Below are positions 25,385 to 37,537 of a stretch of 64,000 bases of DNA, in pieces (position 1 is the stretch's first letter; every line of letters begins with the position of its first letter). Source of the DNA: Chersky-840 sp963810195 (GTDB lineage: Bacteria > Actinomycetota > Acidimicrobiia > Acidimicrobiales > UBA8190); NCBI GenBank assembly GCA_963810195.1, contig CAWEMO010000001.1:992001-1056000 (forward strand), given 5' to 3'. The translations under genes were made by a program, and so were the position numbers. The notes under the pieces are model-generated. The model made no database searches. It was not told the origin of the DNA and worked only from the letters and a program-made list of their open reading frames with translations.

Positions 25385-26419
25385 TCAGGACGGCGGCGGC
25401 CCGGCCGCGCCGACCAGCACGACCAGGTCGACGAGCCTGTTGGCGTATCCCCACTCGTTGTCGTACCAGCCCTGCACCTTGACGAGCGTGGTGTCGTCGT
25501 CGACCGGCATCACCATGGTGAGGCCGGCGTCGAACGTGCACGAGGCGGCATTGCCCACGATGTCCGACGACACGATGGGCTCCTCGGTGTAGTCGAGCAC
25601 GGCGGCGAGCCGGCCGCGCGACGCAGCGAGGCGGAACGCCTCGTTCACCTCGTCGGCCGTGACGGCGCGGGCCACGAGCGCTGTGAAGTCGGTGATGGAC
25701 CCGTCCACCACCGGCACCCGCAGCGCGGCGCCGTCGAGGCGACCCTGCATGGACCGGAGCACGAGCCCCGTGGCGCTGGCGGCGCCCGACGAGGCCGGGA
25801 CGATGTTCTGGGCCGCCGCCCGGGCCCGGCGCAGGTCCTTGTGGGGCAGGTCGAGCAGGTTCTGGTCGTTGGTGTAGGCGTGCACCGTGGTCATGAGCCC
25901 GTTGCGCACCCCGAAGGCGTCGTCGAGTACCTGCACCATGGGCACGAGGCAGTTGGTGGTGCACGAGGCGTTCGACACCACCACGTGGTGCGCGGGGTCG
26001 AAGGAGTCGTCGTTGACGCCCATCACGAACGTGGCGTCCGCGTCCTTCGAGGGCCCCGAGATCACCACGCGCCCGGCGCCGCCTTCGAGGTGGGCGGCCG
26101 CGTCGCTGCGCCCCGTGAAGCGCCCGGTCGACTCCACCACCACCTCCACGCCGAGCTCGCGCCAGGGAAGGGCCTTGGGCTCGCGTTCGGCCAGCACCCG
26201 GATCCTGCGCCCGGCCACCACGATGTCGTCCCCGTCGGCCCGCACCTCGGCGCCGAAGCGACCGTGGGTCGTGTCGTAGGCCAGCAGGTGGGCGTTGGTG
26301 GCGGCATCGGTGAGGTCGTTGAGCGCCACCACCTCGACGTCGGCTCCCTGCTCCCGCGCCGCACGTAGGAAATTCCTGCCGATGCGCCCGAAGCCGTTGA
26401 TCCCCACCCGTATCGTCAT
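25385..26419 (-). CDS. gap: glyceraldehyde-3-phosphate dehydrogenase, type I
   Basis: A 344-residue NAD-dependent enzyme of glycolysis. It shows the Rossmann start INGFGRIGR, the catalytic Cys in SNASCTTNC (near residue 158), the His in TTVHAYTNDQ and the C-terminal WYDNEWGY. The C-terminus has a short Gly/Pro extension. It starts only 5 bp after the yvcK stop, making a continuous transcript with uvrC-rapZ-yvcK possible. The whiA gene usually found between yvcK and gap in actinobacteria is absent here. Confidence 0.97.
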   Translation of the reverse strand: MTIRVGINGFGRIGRNFLRAAREQGADVEVVALNDLTDAATNAHLLAYDTTHGRFGAEVRADGDDIVVAGRRIRVLAEREPKALPWRELGVEVVVESTGRFTGRSDAAAHLEGGAGRVVISGPSKDADATFVMGVNDDSFDPAHHVVVSNASCTTNCLVPMVQVLDDAFGVRNGLMTTVHAYTNDQNLLDLPHKDLRRARAAAQNIVPASSGAASATGLVLRSMQGRLDGAALRVPVVDGSITDFTALVARAVTADEVNEAFRLAASRGRLAAVLDYTEEPIVSSDIVGNAASCTFDAGLTMVMPVDDDTTLVKVQGWYDNEWGYANRLVDLVVLVGAAGPPPS

Positions 26420-26424
26420 CAGGT

Positions 26425-27297
26425 CTATCCGACCAGACCGCCGAGGGCGGCCGCCAGTCTTCCCGGATCATGGGCGCGTCCGTTCGCCTTGGCCAGGGGG
26501 GCCTCGACCACGGGCACCACGAGCTCCCCCACGGCGATGCCGGCCGGATCGGCCAGCACCACGTCGACCTCGACCCCGTGGGCGGCCAGGGCGGCCACAT
26601 GGTCGGCCACGTCCATGCCGGCGGTCTCGTTCCCCTCGGGGCGGAGGTTGGCGACGTAGACGCGGCGCCCCGGAGACCTCCGGATGGCCTCGGCCAGGGC
26701 GGGGACGGCCACGGCGGCGAGCACGCTCGTGAACAGCGAGCCCGGTCCCACCACCACCTGGTCGGCATGGGCCAGCGCCCGGAGGGCCACCGGGGACGCA
26801 GGCGGGTCGGTGGGCACCAACGAGACCCGGCGGATGTGGCGGGTGCGCATGACCTCGGTCTGCCCGTGGATCTCCCCTCCGGCCGCCTCGGCCTTGAGGA
26901 CCACCGGCTCGGTGGCGGCCGGGACGACCCGGCCCACCGCCCCGAGGAGCCGGGCCGCCTCGTCGAGGCCCTTCTGGGGGTCCCCGCAGGCGCCCATCAG
27001 GCCCGCGATCACCAGGTTGCCCAGGGCGTGGCCGACCAGCTCCTCGGCCTCGAAGCGCTGCTCGAAGGCGGCCGCCAGGGCCGAGCCCTCCTCGGCCAGG
27101 GCGACCAGGCACTTGCGGAGGTCCCCCGGGGGCATGATGTCGAGCTGGCGGCGCAGGCGCCCCGACGACCCGCCGTCGTCGGCCACCGACACCACCGCGG
27201 TCAGCTCGGCCGCGTAGCGCCGGGCCGCCCGCAAGGTGGCGGCCAGCCCGTGGCCCCCGCCCACGGCGACCACCTTGGGGCCCTTTCGGCTCCTCAC
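26425..27297 (-). CDS. yvcK: YvcK/CofD-like gluconeogenesis factor
   Basis: A 290-residue protein of the CofD/YvcK family. Motifs are VVAVGGGHGLAATLRA at the N-terminus, VSVADDGGSSGRLR (residues about 37-50), GNLVIAGLMGA near 100 and VVGPGSLFTSV. Family members bind UDP-sugars and affect carbon metabolism, cell shape and wall synthesis in Bacillus and mycobacteria. GTG 27297 overlaps the rapZ stop by 4 bp (GTGA), implying coupling. Confidence 0.93.
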   Translation of the reverse strand: MRSRKGPKVVAVGGGHGLAATLRAARRYAAELTAVVSVADDGGSSGRLRRQLDIMPPGDLRKCLVALAEEGSALAAAFEQRFEAEELVGHALGNLVIAGLMGACGDPQKGLDEAARLLGAVGRVVPAATEPVVLKAEAAGGEIHGQTEVMRTRHIRRVSLVPTDPPASPVALRALAHADQVVVGPGSLFTSVLAAVAVPALAEAIRRSPGRRVYVANLRPEGNETAGMDVADHVAALAAHGVEVDVVLADPAGIAVGELVVPVVEAPLAKANGRAHDPGRLAAALGGLVG

Positions 27298-28145
27298 CGG
27301 TCGATGTCCCGGTGGATGACGATGGGCTTGGCGCCCCGGGCCCGCAACCGGGCACCGAGCTCCTCGGCGAGGGCGACCGAACGGTGGCGCCCGCCGGTGC
27401 AGCCCAGGGCGATGGTGAGATACGGCTTGCCCTCGTCGACGAAGGCGGGGAGCAGCATGCCGACCAGGTCGTCCACCTGGTCCAGGAAGGGCCCGGTCGC
27501 CTGCTGCCCCAGGACGAAGTCGCGCACGGGCGCGTCGAGGCCCGACAGCGGGCGCAGGGACTCGACCCAGTGGGGGTTGGGCAGGAACCGGCAGTCGAGC
27601 ACGAGGTCCGCGTCGAGGGGCAGGCCGTGCTTGTAGCCGAAGGACACCACCGACATCCGCATGCCCATCTCGGAGTCGTCCCCGAAGAGGTCGGTGACCC
27701 GCTGGCGCAGCTGGTTGACGTTGAGCTCGGCGGTGTCCACGACGACGTCGGCGCGCTCGCGCACCGGCTCCAGCAGGCGACGCTCGTCGGTGATGGCCTC
27801 GGCCACCTGGCGTTCTTGGATGGGATGGCGCCGCCTGGTGCCCTCGAACCGGCGCACCAGGACGTCCTGGGGGGCGTCGAGGTAGACGAGCAGCACCCGA
27901 TGCCCCTTGGCCCGCAGGGCGTCGATGGCGGGGAGCGCCTCCTCGACGCGGGCGCCCCCGCCCCGGCCCAGCACCAGGGCCACCCGCTCCTGCGTGGAGC
28001 CGGGCCGGCTCACGACCTCGGCCACCTCGCCCAACAGCGACGGGGGCATGTTGTCGATGACGTACCACCCCGAGTCCTCGAGGGCGGCGGCGGCCGTGGA
28101 CCTCCCCGCGCCCGACATGCCGGTGATCACCAGGTAGTCGCTCAC
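27294..28145 (-). CDS. rapZ: RapZ-like nucleotide-binding protein (RNase adapter family)
   Basis: A 283-residue protein of the YvcJ/RapZ family. The N-terminal P-loop is GMSGAGRST (Arg in place of the usual Lys, as also seen in other actinobacterial members), with GWYVIDNMPP following. The conserved C-terminal domain has GYKHGLPLDADLVLDCRFLPNPHW and IALGCTGGRHRSVALAEEL. Enterobacterial RapZ guides small-RNA decay; the role in actinobacteria is less certain. GTG start overlaps the uvrC stop by 4 bp. Confidence 0.93.
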   Translation of the reverse strand: MSDYLVITGMSGAGRSTAAAALEDSGWYVIDNMPPSLLGEVAEVVSRPGSTQERVALVLGRGGGARVEEALPAIDALRAKGHRVLLVYLDAPQDVLVRRFEGTRRRHPIQERQVAEAITDERRLLEPVRERADVVVDTAELNVNQLRQRVTDLFGDDSEMGMRMSVVSFGYKHGLPLDADLVLDCRFLPNPHWVESLRPLSGLDAPVRDFVLGQQATGPFLDQVDDLVGMLLPAFVDEGKPYLTIALGCTGGRHRSVALAEELGARLRARGAKPIVIHRDIDR

Positions 28146-30265
28146 GTGCCGTCCGTCCTCACCCCGGGCTCGCCCGCGCCGGCGCCGTCGTCGCCGGCGC
28201 CGGTCGGGGTCCGGCTCCCATCCTGGCCCAGGGCGGGGCCCAAACGGGTGACCGACCCCGGCACCCGGGGGCGCGGGGGGAGGGTATGGAGATGCGCGTG
28301 CACGGCCATGGCCACGGCATCGGGCAGCCAGGGCAGGGCGCGGAGGTCCTCGAGCGACGCGGCCCGCAGCGCCCGCAGGCTCCCGGTCTCCCTCAGGAGC
28401 CGGGTGCGGCGGGCGGGCCCGAGGCCCGGCACCCCCTCGAGGGTGCTGCGGGTCATGCGCCGTCCCCGCAGGTCACGGTGGTAGGACACGGCGAACCGGT
28501 GCGCCTCGTCGCGCACCCGCTGCAGGAGGAACAGGGCGTCGGACCCCCGCGGCACCGGAACCGGGTCGGCGCGGCCCGGCACGTACACCTCCTCGAACGT
28601 CTTGGCCAGGGCGGCCACGGGGATCTCCTCGGACAGCCCCAGGCGCTCCAGGACCCGGACCCCCACGCCGAGCTGGCCCTTGCCCCCGTCGAGGAGCAGG
28701 AGCTGGGGCGGGTAGGCGAAGCGCCGGGCCCGGGCGCTGCCGGAGGTGGCATCCTCGCCCCCGGTCTGGGCGCGGGCCTCGAGGAGGGCGGTGAGCCGCC
28801 GGGTGAGGACCTCCTCCATCGCCGCGTAGTCGTCGTTGCCCGGGACGTCGCGGATCTTGAAGCGGCGGTACTCGGACTTGCGGGGCAGGCCGTCCTCGAG
28901 CACCACCATCGACCCCACGTAGTCGGTGCCCTGCAGGTGGCTCATGTCGTAGCACTCGATCCGCAACGGGGCCTGGGGGAGCCCGAGCACCTCCCGCAGC
29001 GACTCCAGGGCCCGGGCCCGGCTGTCATGGTCCGAGGCCCGGCGCAGCCGGTGGCGGGCCAGCTCCTCGCCGGCGTTGCGCGTCACGGTCTGCAACAGCG
29101 TGCGCTTGCCGCCCCGTTGCGGGACGCGCAGCGCCACCCGGTCCCCGCGCCGGTCGGCCAGGAACGCCTCGTAGACCTCGGGAGCGTCGGGGAGGTCGGG
29201 CACGAGCACCTGCCGGGGCACGCCGGGAGCCGAGCCCCCCTCGGTGCCCCACGAGCCCGGGTCCCCCGCGCCCGAGGTCCACCCCGAGCTGTCGCCACCA
29301 CGCACCCGCGCGCTGCGGCGCGCCGGCGCGGCCGCCGGCTCGGCATCGCCGTAGAGCTCCTCGAGCACGCGCCCCACCAGTTGCGGCCTGGTCAGCTCCT
29401 CCACCTTGTCCACCACGAAGGCCCGCCGCCCCACGATGCGGCCCCGGCGCACGTGGAAGACGCACACCGCCGCCTCGAGGGGGTCCTCGTCGATGCCCAC
29501 CACGTCGAGGTCCTCGGGCCTGTCGGTCACGACCTGCTGGCGCTCACACGCCATCCGCAGGGTGTTGAGGCGATCGCGCAGCCGCGCGGCACGCTCGAAG
29601 TCGAGGTCCTCGGCGGCGCGCTCCATCTCGGCCTTGAGCCGGCGTTCCACGTCGTCGGTGTCGCCGGCCAGGAACGCCATCAGGTCGGCCACCATGGCGC
29701 CGTAACGCTCGTGGTCCACGGCCCCGATGCACGGGCCCGAACAGCGCTCGATGTGGAACAACAGGCACGGCTTGCCCAGCTTGGTGTGCCGGTCGAGCTT
29801 GTTGTCGGAGCAGGTGCGGACCTGGAACGTGCGCAGCAGGAGGTCGAGGGTGTCGCGGATGGCGCCCACGTGCGCGTAGGGGCCGAAGTAGCGCACCTCG
29901 GGCCGGCGCCGGCCCCGCACCACCGCCGCCCGGGGCCACTGGTCGGCGAGGGTCACCGCCAGCGAGGGGTAGGACTTGTCGTCGACCAGCCGGATGTTGA
30001 AGCGGGGCCGGTGCCGCTTGATGAGGGCGTACTCGAGGAGGATCGCCTCGACTTCGTTGGCGACCTGGATCCACTCCACGTGCTCCGCGAGCGACACCAT
30101 CTGGGCGGTGCGCGCCGGCAGTGTGGCGGGGTCGGCGAAGTAGTTGCTCAACCGGCTCCGCAGCGACTTGGCCTTGCCCACGTACAGGACCCGCCCGGCC
30201 CCGTCGAGGAACTGGTAGGAGCCGGGAGCGTCGGGGATGGTTCCCGGGGCCGGACGGGTTCGCAC
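28142..30265 (-). CDS. uvrC: excinuclease ABC subunit C
   Basis: A 707-residue nuclease of nucleotide excision repair, making the dual incision with UvrAB. The GIY-YIG domain starts at IPDAPGSYQF and RVLYVGKAKSLRSRLSNYF, then the Cys-containing CSGPCIGAV. A UVR helix (AAEDLDFERAARLRDRL) binds UvrB. The RNase H-like domain contains IECYDMSHLQGTDYVGS, and C-terminal HhH motifs (LEGVPGLGPARRTRLL) follow. GTG 30265 was chosen because family homology begins there; the frame stays open upstream. A low-complexity insert near residues 315-350 and a Pro/Gly-rich C-terminal tail are noted. Confidence 0.94.
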   Translation of the reverse strand: MRTRPAPGTIPDAPGSYQFLDGAGRVLYVGKAKSLRSRLSNYFADPATLPARTAQMVSLAEHVEWIQVANEVEAILLEYALIKRHRPRFNIRLVDDKSYPSLAVTLADQWPRAAVVRGRRRPEVRYFGPYAHVGAIRDTLDLLLRTFQVRTCSDNKLDRHTKLGKPCLLFHIERCSGPCIGAVDHERYGAMVADLMAFLAGDTDDVERRLKAEMERAAEDLDFERAARLRDRLNTLRMACERQQVVTDRPEDLDVVGIDEDPLEAAVCVFHVRRGRIVGRRAFVVDKVEELTRPQLVGRVLEELYGDAEPAAAPARRSARVRGGDSSGWTSGAGDPGSWGTEGGSAPGVPRQVLVPDLPDAPEVYEAFLADRRGDRVALRVPQRGGKRTLLQTVTRNAGEELARHRLRRASDHDSRARALESLREVLGLPQAPLRIECYDMSHLQGTDYVGSMVVLEDGLPRKSEYRRFKIRDVPGNDDYAAMEEVLTRRLTALLEARAQTGGEDATSGSARARRFAYPPQLLLLDGGKGQLGVGVRVLERLGLSEEIPVAALAKTFEEVYVPGRADPVPVPRGSDALFLLQRVRDEAHRFAVSYHRDLRGRRMTRSTLEGVPGLGPARRTRLLRETGSLRALRAASLEDLRALPWLPDAVAMAVHAHLHTLPPRPRVPGSVTRLGPALGQDGSRTPTGAGDDGAGAGEPGVRTDGT

Positions 30266-30331
30266 GCTATTACTGTGCCGTACGGCGCCGATTCCCGTGC
30301 CGTCCGGCGCCGTACGGCGCCGTCCGGCGGT

Positions 30332-30378
30332 GCGCCCACCCCGGCCGGCGGAGCGCCCACCCCGGCCGGCGGAGCGCA
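30332..30378. repeat. 21-bp tandem repeat between uvrC and nadA
   Basis: The 21-bp unit beginning GCGCCCACCCCGGCCGG occurs at 30332-30352 and 30353-30373, with a partial third copy. It lies in the 275-bp divergent intergenic region. Just before it, GCCGTCCGGCGCCGTACGGC-type repeats form strong inverted structures (30291-30330). Confidence 0.8.
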
Positions 30379-30540
30379 CGGGTCCTCGTGCACGGGGCGG
30401 GTGCACCGGGCATAGACTGGCGAAAGCGCCGGCCTGGTACCCCGGCGTACATACCGCTCCGAGGCCGACAACCCCGCGGATGGGCGACCAGGCTGTCCCC
30501 GCCGGCCGTGTTCGGAGTGCTCCCCGAAGGGGGTCCGACC

Positions 30541-31656
30541 ATGTTCCGGTTGCAGCGTGCGCTCCCCGAGCGCTACGTCCACGCGACACCCGACCAGCTC
30601 ACGGACTGGATCGGCCGAGCCAAGGCCACCCTGGGCCCCCGGGTGCTGATCCTCGGGCACCACTACCAACGCGACGAGGTGATGTGCTGGGCCGACGCGC
30701 GGGGCGATTCCTTCGGGCTGTCTCGCACCGCGGCGCAGCGGGACGACGCCGACTACATCGTCTTCTGTGGCGTGCACTTCATGGCCGAGTCCGCCGACGT
30801 CCTCACCTCGCCGGAGCAGCAGGTGATCCTGCCCGACCTCAACGCGGGATGCTCGATGGCCGACATGGCCGACATCGACGCCGTCGAGGACGCCTGGGAG
30901 TCCCTGGCGGCCGTCACCGACGTCGAGCGCATCGTCCCCGTGACGTACATGAATTCGTCGGCCGCCCTGAAGGCCTTCGTCGGCCGCCACGGTGGCACGG
31001 TGTGCACCTCGTCGAACGCGCGGGCCGTGCTCACCTGGGCCCTGGACCCGGCCGGCACGGGCACGGCCCGGGGCGACAAGGTCCTCTTCTTCCCCGACCA
31101 GCATCTCGGGCGCAACACGGGTTTCCAGCTCGGCTGGGGCGAGCCCGACATGCGGGTGTGGAACCCCCTCCTCGAGATGGGGGGCCTCGACGACGCCGAC
31201 GTCAAAGAGGCCACCTTGCTCCTGTGGAAAGGGCACTGCTCGGTGCACCAGCGCTTCCGGCCCGAGCACGTGGCCGCCTTTCGCGCCGAGCACCCCGGCG
31301 GCCTGGTGGTGGTCCATCCCGAATGCGCCCACGACGTGGTCGTCACGGCCGACGAGGTGGGGTCGACCGACTCCATCATCCGCGTCGTCGACGAGGCGCC
31401 CCCCGGCTCGGTCATCGGCGTGGGCACCGAGATCCATCTCGTGAAGCGCCTCGACGCCGAGCACCCCGACAAGACCGTGGTCTCGCTCGACCCCCTGGTG
31501 TGTCCGTGCTCGACCATGTTCCGTATCGACGCCGCCCACCTGTGCTGGGTGCTCGAACGGCTCGTGGAGGGCGAAGTCGTGAACCGGATCACGGTCGAGC
31601 CCGACGTGGCGCAATGGGCACGGTGCGCCCTGGAGCGGATGCTCGAGATCACCTGA
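30541..31656 (+). CDS. nadA: quinolinate synthase
   Basis: A 371-residue enzyme that condenses iminoaspartate with dihydroxyacetone phosphate to quinolinate in NAD synthesis. Motifs include LGHHYQRDEV, FCGVHFMAES (cluster Cys), DLNAGCSMAD, TYMNSSA, FPDQHLGRN, WKGHCSVHQRF and the cluster-binding DPLVCPCSTM near the C-terminus. The Cys residues fit the [4Fe-4S] cluster ligands. It is transcribed divergently from uvrC and followed by a strong hairpin. nadB and nadC are not in the window. Confidence 0.96.
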   Translation: MFRLQRALPERYVHATPDQLTDWIGRAKATLGPRVLILGHHYQRDEVMCWADARGDSFGLSRTAAQRDDADYIVFCGVHFMAESADVLTSPEQQVILPDLNAGCSMADMADIDAVEDAWESLAAVTDVERIVPVTYMNSSAALKAFVGRHGGTVCTSSNARAVLTWALDPAGTGTARGDKVLFFPDQHLGRNTGFQLGWGEPDMRVWNPLLEMGGLDDADVKEATLLLWKGHCSVHQRFRPEHVAAFRAEHPGGLVVVHPECAHDVVVTADEVGSTDSIIRVVDEAPPGSVIGVGTEIHLVKRLDAEHPDKTVVSLDPLVCPCSTMFRIDAAHLCWVLERLVEGEVVNRITVEPDVAQWARCALERMLEIT

Positions 31657-31660
31657 ACGC

Positions 31661-31694
31661 CCCGACGCGCGCCGTGGCGACGGCGCGCGTCGGG
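31661..31694. terminator. strong bidirectional terminator hairpin after nadA
   Basis: CCCGACGCGCGCCG (31661-31674) and CGGCGCGCGTCGGG (31681-31694) form perfect 14-bp arms with a 6-nt loop, between the convergent nadA and SnoaL-like genes. Confidence 0.85.
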
Positions 31695-31703
31695 CAGTGC
31701 GCG

Positions 31704-32092
31704 TCAGCCCTCGTCGTCGTCGCTGTCGGGTGCGAAGGGCCACTCCTCGAACGCTGCGCACCGCCCCCCGGGGGCGAAGCGCAGCACCCATAGGTCACGC
31801 CAGGGGGTATCGGGGTCGTTGTCGTATTCGACCCCCACCCGCACCACGGCGGTGTCCGCGTCGACGGCGACCACCTCGCTCGACATCGTGAAGCCCTCGT
31901 CGGGCCCGTCGCGCTCGGCGTCCCAGAACAACTCGAGCTCGTCGAGGCCGCGCACGGGATCGGCCCACGGGGACGGCGCGTAGGTGACGTCGGGGGTGAA
32001 CAGCTCGGCCAGCCGGGCCGTGCCGGGGGTCCGCCAGGCCTCCTCGTAGCCCTCGAGCCAGCGCAGGACCTGGTCGCGCCGCACCACTGCCA

Positions 32093-32093
<1 letters not shown>
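31704..32093 (-). CDS. SnoaL-like/NTF2-fold protein
   Basis: A 129-residue protein with the NTF2-like cone fold pattern: an N-terminal helix (LRWLEGYEEAWRTPGTARLAELF), FTPDVTYAPSPW, and a closing sheet (DLWVLRFAPGGRCAAFEEWPF). Such proteins may be small enzymes, ligand binders or have unknown roles. It starts at the uvrA stop, so it is likely co-transcribed after uvrA. Function unassigned. Confidence 0.75.
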
Positions 32094-35161
<3,068 letters not shown>

Positions 35162-35220
35162 CGGTGCGAGGCTACCGGGGGGGCGGGGGGCCGGTTGCCG
35201 GGTGGGCGCGGCGCGGCGCG

Positions 35221-37422
35221 TCACGCCGTGGGAACGGGCAGGGCCAGGCCGGGGGAACCCGGGGACTCGGACGCGCCGGGCGGGCCCGCCGCCTCCGACG
35301 CCTCGGCCAGGGCCAGACGGAGCTCGGCGATGTCGTCGCGCAAGAGGGCCGCCTCCTCGTAGCGCAGCTCCGACGCGGCCAGGCGCATCTCCTGCTCGAG
35401 CCGGACCACCAGGCGCTGGAGCTCGTCGACGGGGAGGGCTCGGAGCTCGGCCATCTCGTCGACGGCGGTGGTGTCGTCCCCGTCTCCCGCGCTACCCGAC
35501 CCGGCCAGGTGCCGGCCCCCGACGCCGTCGCGCCGCAGCCCGCGTCCGGCCCGCACCGGGGTGCCGGGACGGGCCCGTCCCCTCTGAGCGCCCCTGCTCC
35601 GCCCCGTCCCCGTGCCGGGGCCGCCGGGGCGGATGCTGGCCAGGATGTCGGTCACCGCCTTGCGGATGGTGGTGGGGTCGATGCCGTGCTCGGCGTTGTA
35701 CGCCTGCTGCAGCGAGCGGCGGCGCTGGGTCTCGGAGATGGCGGCGCGCATGGCGTCGGTGATGGTGTCGGCGTACAGCACCACGAGACCGTCCACGTTG
35801 CGCGCGGCGCGTCCCATGGTCTGGATCAACGACGACGCCGAGCGCAGGAACCCGGTCTTGTCAGCGTCGAGGATGGCGACGAGCTGCACCTCGGGGAGGT
35901 CGAGGCCCTCGCGCAGAAGGTTGATGCCCACCAGCACGTCGTACTCGCCCAGTCGCAGGTCGCGCAGCAGCTCGATGCGCGTGATGGTGTCGATGTCCGA
36001 GTGCAGGTAGCGCACCCGCACTCCCAGCTCGACCAGGTAGTCGGTGAGGTCCTCCGCCATCTTCTTGGTGAGGGTGGTCACGAGGGAGCGGCCCCCCGCC
36101 TCCGACGCCTTGTGGATGCGCTCCATGAGGTCGTCGATCTGCCCGGTGGTGGGCTGCACCACGACCTCGGGGTCGACGAGGCCGGTGGGCCTGATGACCT
36201 GGTCCACGACCTGGCTCGACACCTCGAGCTCGTAGACGCCCGGAGTGGCCGACAAGAAGATGACCTGGCCCACCTTGTCGGTGAACTCGTCGAAGGTGAG
36301 CGGGCGGTTGTCGAGCGCCGAGGGGAGGCGGAACCCGTGCTCCACGAGCGTGTCCTTGCGCGAGCGGTCGCCCTCGTACTGCCCGTGGATCTGGGGGACC
36401 GTCACGTGGCTCTCGTCGATGACGGTGAGGAAGTCGGGCGGGAAGAAGTCGAGCAGTGTGTGGGAGGGCTCCCCCGCGGCTCGCCCGTCGAGATGGCGGC
36501 TGTAGTTCTCGATGCCGTTGCACACCCCGACTTCGGCGAGCATCTCGAGGTCGTGCTCGGTGCGGAGCCGGAGCCTCTGGGCCTCGAGAAGCTTCCCCGC
36601 CGACTGCAGCTCGGTGAGGCGCTGGCCGAGCTCGGCCTGGATCGACGCGATGGCGCGGCGCATGGTCTCGTCGCCGGCCACGTAGTGGGTGGCCGAGAAC
36701 ACCACGAGCTCGTCGATGTCCTCCCCGGTGTCGCCGGTCAGCGCGTCGAAGCGCCGGATGCGCTCTACCTCGTCCCCGAAGAGCTCGATGCGCACCGCCT
36801 CCTGCTCATAGACGGGATGCAGCTCCACGGTGTCGCCCCGCACGCGGAAATGTCCGCGGGTGAGCACGGCGTCGTTACGGTCGTAATGCAGCTCCACCAA
36901 CTTGCGCAGCAGGTCGCGCTGGTTCACCGTGTCGCCCGGGCGCAGCGCCATGATCCGCTGGCGGTACTCGTCGGGCGAGCCGAGCCCGTAGATGCACGAC
37001 ACCGAGGCCACCACGATGACGTCGCGCCGCAGCAGCAGGCTCGAGGTGGTGGAGTGGCGCAGCCGGTCGATCTCGTCGTTGATCGACGAGTCCTTCTCGA
37101 TGTAGGTGTCCGACGTCGGCAGGTACGCCTCGGGCTGGTAGTAGTCGTAGTACGAGACGAAGTACTCGACCCGGTTGTCGGGATAGAGCTCCCTCAGCTC
37201 GGCGGCGAGCTGGGCGGCGAGCGACTTGTTGGGCTCGATGACCAGGGTGGGACGCTGGGCCTGCTCGATGGTCCAGGCGATGGTGGCCGTCTTCCCGCTG
37301 CCGGTGATGCCCAGCAGGGTCTGGTAGCGGGCTCCGCGCGCGATCCCCGCACTCAGGGACTCGATCGCCCGCGGCTGGTCACCCGCGGGGCGCAGCGGGG
37401 TCACCACCTCGAAACGGGGCAC
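35221..37422 (-). CDS. uvrB: excinuclease ABC subunit B
   Basis: A 733-residue damage-verifying helicase of nucleotide excision repair. Walker A is GITGSGKTATIAW (residues about 38-50), the beta-hairpin region YYDYYQPEAYLP follows, then DESHVTVPQ (DExH-type) and helicase motif VI QTMGRAARN. The C-terminal UVR helix (LEQEMRLAASELRYEEAALLRDDI) contacts UvrC. A low-complexity Gly/Arg insert sits before it. It is followed by uvrA after about 60 bp, the common actinobacterial order. Confidence 0.97.
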   Translation of the reverse strand: MPRFEVVTPLRPAGDQPRAIESLSAGIARGARYQTLLGITGSGKTATIAWTIEQAQRPTLVIEPNKSLAAQLAAELRELYPDNRVEYFVSYYDYYQPEAYLPTSDTYIEKDSSINDEIDRLRHSTTSSLLLRRDVIVVASVSCIYGLGSPDEYRQRIMALRPGDTVNQRDLLRKLVELHYDRNDAVLTRGHFRVRGDTVELHPVYEQEAVRIELFGDEVERIRRFDALTGDTGEDIDELVVFSATHYVAGDETMRRAIASIQAELGQRLTELQSAGKLLEAQRLRLRTEHDLEMLAEVGVCNGIENYSRHLDGRAAGEPSHTLLDFFPPDFLTVIDESHVTVPQIHGQYEGDRSRKDTLVEHGFRLPSALDNRPLTFDEFTDKVGQVIFLSATPGVYELEVSSQVVDQVIRPTGLVDPEVVVQPTTGQIDDLMERIHKASEAGGRSLVTTLTKKMAEDLTDYLVELGVRVRYLHSDIDTITRIELLRDLRLGEYDVLVGINLLREGLDLPEVQLVAILDADKTGFLRSASSLIQTMGRAARNVDGLVVLYADTITDAMRAAISETQRRRSLQQAYNAEHGIDPTTIRKAVTDILASIRPGGPGTGTGRSRGAQRGRARPGTPVRAGRGLRRDGVGGRHLAGSGSAGDGDDTTAVDEMAELRALPVDELQRLVVRLEQEMRLAASELRYEEAALLRDDIAELRLALAEASEAAGPPGASESPGSPGLALPVPTA

Positions 37423-37461
37423 CGCCCGATCGTACCGGGGGGGTGTGTCACCCCCGGCCGG

Positions 37462-37537
37462 CCCTCGGCGCTCGGGGTGGGCCTCGGCGATCGGGCCGGG
37501 CTTCAGCGCTCGGGGTGGGCCTCAGCGCTCGGGGTGA
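37462..37537. repeat. degenerate tandem repeat between uvrB and coaE
   Basis: Copies of GCGCTCGGGGTGGGCCT-like sequence recur about every 18-40 bp. The last copy covers the coaE stop codon. It may act as a terminator-like spacer. Confidence 0.6.

Noticed and set aside
21118..28480. Many long plus-strand frames opposite secG, tpiA, pgk, gap, yvcK and rapZ
   Set aside because: Antisense artefacts of very high G+C; the minus-strand products have unambiguous family motifs.
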